20,683 nucleotides of DNA from Stentor roeselii (lineage: Eukaryota > Ciliophora > Heterotrichea > Heterotrichida > Stentoridae). Position 1 is the first letter of the stretch. Each line of letters opens with the position of its first letter. Positions 18,701 through 20,683 of the stretch are shown one piece after another. Made by a program: the position numbers and the translations under genes. Location: assembly GCA_006503475.1 (NCBI GenBank), contig RSEH01000422.1:1-20683 (forward strand), given 5' to 3'. The notes below the pieces were generated by a model. That model saw only the letters and a list, made by a program, of their open reading frames with translations, had not been told where the DNA came from and did no database searches.

Positions 18701-20121
18701 TGTTGATAATAGAGAGCTCATCAGCAAATCTCGCATTCTACCTTTCGAAAGTTTTGATGAAAGATGACAGCGATATCAGGATATCGATTCCAGCTAAGCT
18801 TCCTCATCATATAGTCAAAGACACCATTAACCCGAAGTTCAGTGATTTCGATGAAGTGCTTGATGAAAATAAAGATTCAAAATTCATCAGCGGAATTTTG
18901 AAGTACAGTGCTTTTGCCTTACCAGTCGAACCTTATTCAAAAAAGAACATAAAACTTTTGAGGACTTTATACGAATGCACTAATAGAAAGGTCTATGATG
19001 ATATCCTTATTCAGTACTTGATTGACCATAACTGGAATTCAGTGTTTCGATGGTCATTTGGATATTCAATCCTCATTTGGGTTCACATTTTGTTTTTCTT
19101 TTTAACATATATCAAACCGAATGAAATGAACACGCTCATCCCTTTTTGGTCAACCTATACCTTGATTCTGATTTGGGAACTGATTCATATAGTGCTGGAT
19201 TTCAAGGAATACTTAAAGAGCACCTGGAATATAATTGATGTTTTACTTATCTTATTGACACCTTTTTGGAGTTATCTGAGATTTAATAATCTTGACTCTT
19301 TGTACACTGACCTGGCTTTAGCGTGGCTTTTAATGATAAGAGGAGTCGTTCCATTCAAAACATTCCACGGTACACGACATTACATTCGTCTTATATTGCA
19401 ATCACTGAACAATATCAAGTATTTCTTAATCATTTTCCTTTACTTGACACTGTTTTTCTCAGTTCTGATTTTCATAGTGCTCAGAAACGACGAAGATCAT
19501 AATCAAAATTTTTTTGAAATGGTGAAAATGTCTTGGTATTTGAGTGCGACTGGAAACACTGGAATAGAAAGCAACTATGAAATAATTTCTTTAGTGATTT
19601 TCATGTCAACAATTCTGAATTTAATTTTAATGCTTAACATGCTAATTTCAAATCTTGGAGATAGTTATGATCAGTTCTGTTTCGATAAAAACATTATCGA
19701 CTATCGTGAAAGGATTTCTCTTACTCTTGAGGTTCAAACTGCTCTCTTTTGGAGAACTCAGCTTGACAAGACTCATTTTGTTCATATCTTGAACAGGAAA
19801 TATGAAAGCAAGTTGGATGATGATGACGACTGGCAGGGCAGAATCATGTTTACTGAGTTGAAACAAGAAAAAAGGATTGAAAATCTGGAAAGACTTATGA
19901 ATGGACTTGATCTTAAGATCTCTGGAGTTGAAAAAAAAATTGACCTAAAGAATAATAAGCACAAGAGTGAAAATGATAGGCCTAAAAGTCAGGTCATTGA
20001 TCAAAGGATTACTGCACTTGAATCAAAAATTGATTTGAAACTTGAAACGGCGTTGAGTAAAATTCAATCCCATGTATCGAAAGCTCTATTTGTTAAGAGC
20101 ATTGATAAAAAAAATAAGTAG
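12727..20121 (+). CDS. WD40-repeat / ankyrin-like / TRP-type ion channel fusion protein
   Basis: The 2464-residue frame is uninterrupted; its ATG follows an in-frame TAA and it ends at TAG. Residues about 60-1040 hold 24 WD40 repeats of about 41-42 residues (consensus like VAFSPDGSFLASGSWDKTVK then VWN), a Lys/Pro-containing linker follows (about 1045-1087), then about 15 more repeats to about 1706, the last seven degenerate. A region of unknown fold (1710-1900) leads to an ankyrin-like segment (about 1909-1972, with TVLHFASYTGQ and GKSPLYYSW). Six membrane helices follow: S1 about 2105-2128, S2 2140-2160, S3 2166-2187, S4 2192-2213, S5 2229-2252, a pore helix with ATGNTG near 2276, and S6 about 2287-2311 ending in LNMLISNLGDSYDQF, the TRP-type signature. 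S4 has essentially one arginine, so strong voltage sensing is unlikely. A DDDDDW acidic cluster (near 2363) and a coiled coil (about 2375-2455) end the protein, suiting tetramer assembly. It is probably a cation channel gated through its propeller scaffold; ligand and location are unknown. Confidence 0.93.
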   Translation: MNIRDSKSGGIQNNRVAPEGSSEKSEELQKAKKKFRKMKMDDYLLDCINRKLLEIRTCPYIDIKHVGRINSITFSKCGTYVASASEDKFVKVWNLYNNDELFCDCHDDEVFSVSFSPNAKYIASASKDKTLKVWHIAKDRELFTGTHNGIVWSVFFAPRGKLIASGGEDQIVKIWGIDGSLKREIKTHSDSVFEVLFSNNEKYLASRSKDFTVGVWSFKKSKNIYTVHHQNTVTSICFSSNNELIGSGSEDNYIKVYSMKMQKEVFSEKHSDQVKSVAFSPNNLYIASASFDKTVKVWNINQNLEIFQGVHGDKVYTVTFSPDGNFLASGSFDKTVKVWNIQENKIEFSENHSATVYTVAFSPDGSFLASGSWDKTVKVWNIKERQEEFIGDHSGTVWSVSFSNDGRFIVTGTEDCQVTVWNIKGKRKEMTTSHSKIVRSVCFANTQSNLFASASEDGSIKLSDLNTKDEKSFKKHDLGVFSLCFSLTDKYLASGSMDKTAKVWNLSGELIKTFNHDGLVRCLQFSPDERHLLSGSSDNSVRIFDIENNNSKIVFTSTRTIRSVAFSSDGCYFAAGSEDGLAKIWQMSDYKEFTNSKHSKAVRSVCFSPNNKFFASGSEDKRVRILNMKDKTEEFKADHLGPIWFICFSPNSDYLATGSENKLVKVWSLAEKREELTGHHSGTVTTLCFSPDSTCLASGSEDNTLKLWKIKAKQGEVKENGSGKILGVAFSPNNKYLASASDDGKVRVWNLSENREEFTQSHLASIRCVEFSKDSKFVATGSFDNTIRVWSIKEKKEIFHGKHSANVNSVSFNMESSNLVASASDDMTAKLWNITEKKEIASAHHSGKVFSVSHANSGEFIASGSDDNTIKIWNVSKNKEEFNGVHAGTVWIVSFSPDSKLVASGSEDNTLKLWSIQLKANIFTGNHSNTVTSCFFSGDSKFLASGSEDSTVRVWNLEAQREEFRGKHSDIIRAVCFSRDNNFLASGGDDKIVNVWNLREKRIEISENFAGGVTSICFSYDCTFLAVGSEEKKPKIFNIKNRDEITIDDPVDAKSSFINNSKIPKEIIVKDQKIPTPKKIEPNQTFNHSEQVSSICYSPDGNFIASASKDHSAIIWNIKQKKKLICIKHSADVLSVSFSPDGRLMASGSKDRSVKVWNIKEDRKEFIGIHKDTVNSVSFGADGNFLASGSADKFVKIWNIKDKREEFQAEHKASVIIVIFSPNSEYFASGTEDNKISVWNIKEKIEEFAGFQNQKINEICFSPNGILIASASEDKTVQVWNFLEATSKLNGIHSGAVRSVAFANNSSYLATGTNDGKVTIWNIEDRVEVFIRNHSKVVRSVRISPDGLNIASGSSDGTIMIWSLKEKKEPYYGEHSDGVRTITFSPHGNYLASGSSDKTVKIWVLRDINQEKDKESDEFRRFEKWPYYKQNKIDFICFSSDLNVTASGSTDAQILKLKNLKQVSYLNSLKGNPRSLSLSDQGDILAYELENKGLILWDVKTNQEIRHYKHFKEVTSSCFSTSGTYLAVGTENFIVLINLKDSAKHSLKEHSEAVIALSFSPNEDRLASGSFNGEIKVWSVLEKGFLYNLNKHSICVTSLSFSPTGGILVSGSTDGSSIIWNLDSQYEIETFSPALTEVSSVSMSRDGLLVAVGGTEKYFAIYNIDSRKKIFDYSFNDDVIRVTFSSLEDSIVVGLSNGNAMTWKYEKTLKEDSQDDTFMMKESKEFLSKDFSKYGQEACNLKIEFKQGPTYIINTSLNRNQLNGVSENFDLANQFNLAILKGYGYSISQSDFGFDVLKKNEKVNMFKIISAKGTQLKLEIDSKIFTFRLENELKLNQLYLDIMEYQNKENCVLSIDTEVIPSNTIVLRPASVSDSFLYSPLSYYYALEAIQKGVYKNIRSKHCNILISQYKYTVLHFASYTGQSKPLENLLNDEEKNVDIRADIFGKSPLYYSWMRKQLSCFEIVLQYLIKLDSSDNYRLISNLHSTRNDFMLIIESSSANLAFYLSKVLMKDDSDIRISIPAKLPHHIVKDTINPKFSDFDEVLDENKDSKFISGILKYSAFALPVEPYSKKNIKLLRTLYECTNRKVYDDILIQYLIDHNWNSVFRWSFGYSILIWVHILFFFLTYIKPNEMNTLIPFWSTYTLILIWELIHIVLDFKEYLKSTWNIIDVLLILLTPFWSYLRFNNLDSLYTDLALAWLLMIRGVVPFKTFHGTRHYIRLILQSLNNIKYFLIIFLYLTLFFSVLIFIVLRNDEDHNQNFFEMVKMSWYLSATGNTGIESNYEIISLVIFMSTILNLILMLNMLISNLGDSYDQFCFDKNIIDYRERISLTLEVQTALFWRTQLDKTHFVHILNRKYESKLDDDDDWQGRIMFTELKQEKRIENLERLMNGLDLKISGVEKKIDLKNNKHKSENDRPKSQVIDQRITALESKIDLKLETALSKIQSHVSKALFVKSIDKKNK
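12913..17845 (+). repeat. Tandem WD40-coding array, about 39 units of about 125 bases
   Basis: Units were counted by eye from the recurring FSP..G..LASGS.D.TVKVWN pattern. Twenty-four units run from 12913 to about 15845, and after a non-repeat linker about fifteen more run from 15985 to 17845. Neighbouring units 7 and 8 (around 13700-13760 and 13826-13886) are still close at the DNA level, both containing GCTTCAGGGTCCT and GGAACATC in register, so they look recently duplicated. Units near the end (33-39) have lost much of the consensus. Confidence 0.85.
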
Positions 20122-20683
20122 GCATAGTTTATTAGTTTATGTTTTAAACAGTATAAAGTTGGAGTATTTAGTTAAATCAAATCAAAGAAAATTTAAAACT
20201 TTATTATATGGGTTTCTGTCAGAATTTCGAAAATGCTTGCTAAACCAAGCCTCAAACACTATTTGATCTGGTTAATTCTTCAATCTAAGAAACAATCATT
20301 AATAAAAATTACTGAATCTAACTAGCATTATGTTTAAATTCTTTTCATAATTAAAATAATTTGATCTCATTATTTATATACAATCATTTTTGAATTTTTA
20401 AGATTTTTGATAATGAAAAAATGCTCGCAGTAAATAAAAAATTTTTTAATATATAATAATAAAGGGTTTGATAATTTATATTAAAAAAATGACACTTATG
20501 ATCTAATACTATTCCAATTATTAGTTGATTATGAAATATACTCTTTTAATAATTTTTTAACTATTAACTTTACTTTTGTTGTATTTATTATTAAAAGAAT
20601 GTCGTAAAATAGGTTTAGCATAATCAAATTGATATTAATTCAATATATATTTTAATATTATGAAAATGTTGAATTATTTGTTT
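20122..20683. other. AT-rich 3' flank of the WD40-channel gene
   Basis: No gene, RNA gene or telomere repeat is recognisable. A 42-codon open stretch (about 20141-20266) continues a frame overlapping the end of the channel gene, but it has no start of its own. From 20280 onward the sequence is very AT-rich with stops in all frames. Confidence 0.6.

Noticed and set aside
20072-20266. A 64-codon frame overlapping the end of the channel gene.
   Set aside because: Most of it is an out-of-frame shadow of the channel's coding sequence, and the remainder lacks its own start.
20280-20683. Possible chromosome end or telomere in the very AT-rich right edge.
   Set aside because: No tandem C/A- or G/T-rich telomere repeats are present.

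Overview
The window looks like macronuclear-type DNA from a heterotrich ciliate, most like Stentor or a relative. It is AT-rich, and its two very large genes (about 7.1 and 7.4 kb) are open without interruption. All recognised genes stop at TAG, and tryptophan is TGG where I checked it, so no stop codon appears reassigned. One gene needs a 16-base and a 15-base GT..AG intron to read through, and introns of that size are a heterotrich hallmark. The organism call is an inference from these traits, not from a database match.

Layout, left to right. Bases 1-418 (minus strand) hold the 5' end of an ABCC-type ABC transporter, cut by the window edge and apparently broken by two single-base frame slips. 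Bases 643-7755 (minus) encode a 2370-residue secreted or surface protein: signal peptide, about eight LIN-12/Notch-type cysteine repeats, a very long right-handed beta-helix region, a cysteine-rich stalk and eight to nine membrane helices. Bases 7756-9891 are a 2.1-kb gap between divergent genes. It has no intact gene but contains several stretches that still read like protein with stops or frame slips (7814-8065 plus, 8089-8310 minus, 9151-9681 plus), probably gene relics. Bases 9892-11260 (plus) encode a zinc-finger-like, coiled-coil protein whose last 65 codons are recovered only by removing two tiny introns. Bases 11261-12726 are mostly AT-rich gap, ending in a 73-codon open stretch in frame with the next gene. 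Bases 12727-20121 (plus) encode a 2464-residue ion channel with about 39 WD40 repeats fused to an ankyrin-like segment, a six-helix TRP-like channel domain and a C-terminal coiled coil. Bases 20122-20683 are AT-rich with no gene seen.

Nothing in the arrangement suggests an operon, which is not expected in this kind of organism. The shared theme of the two giant genes is the cell surface: one looks like a large adhesion or receptor protein and the other like a cation channel carrying an unusually large propeller scaffold. Whether they work together is unknown. They are separated by about 5 kb and point away from each other.
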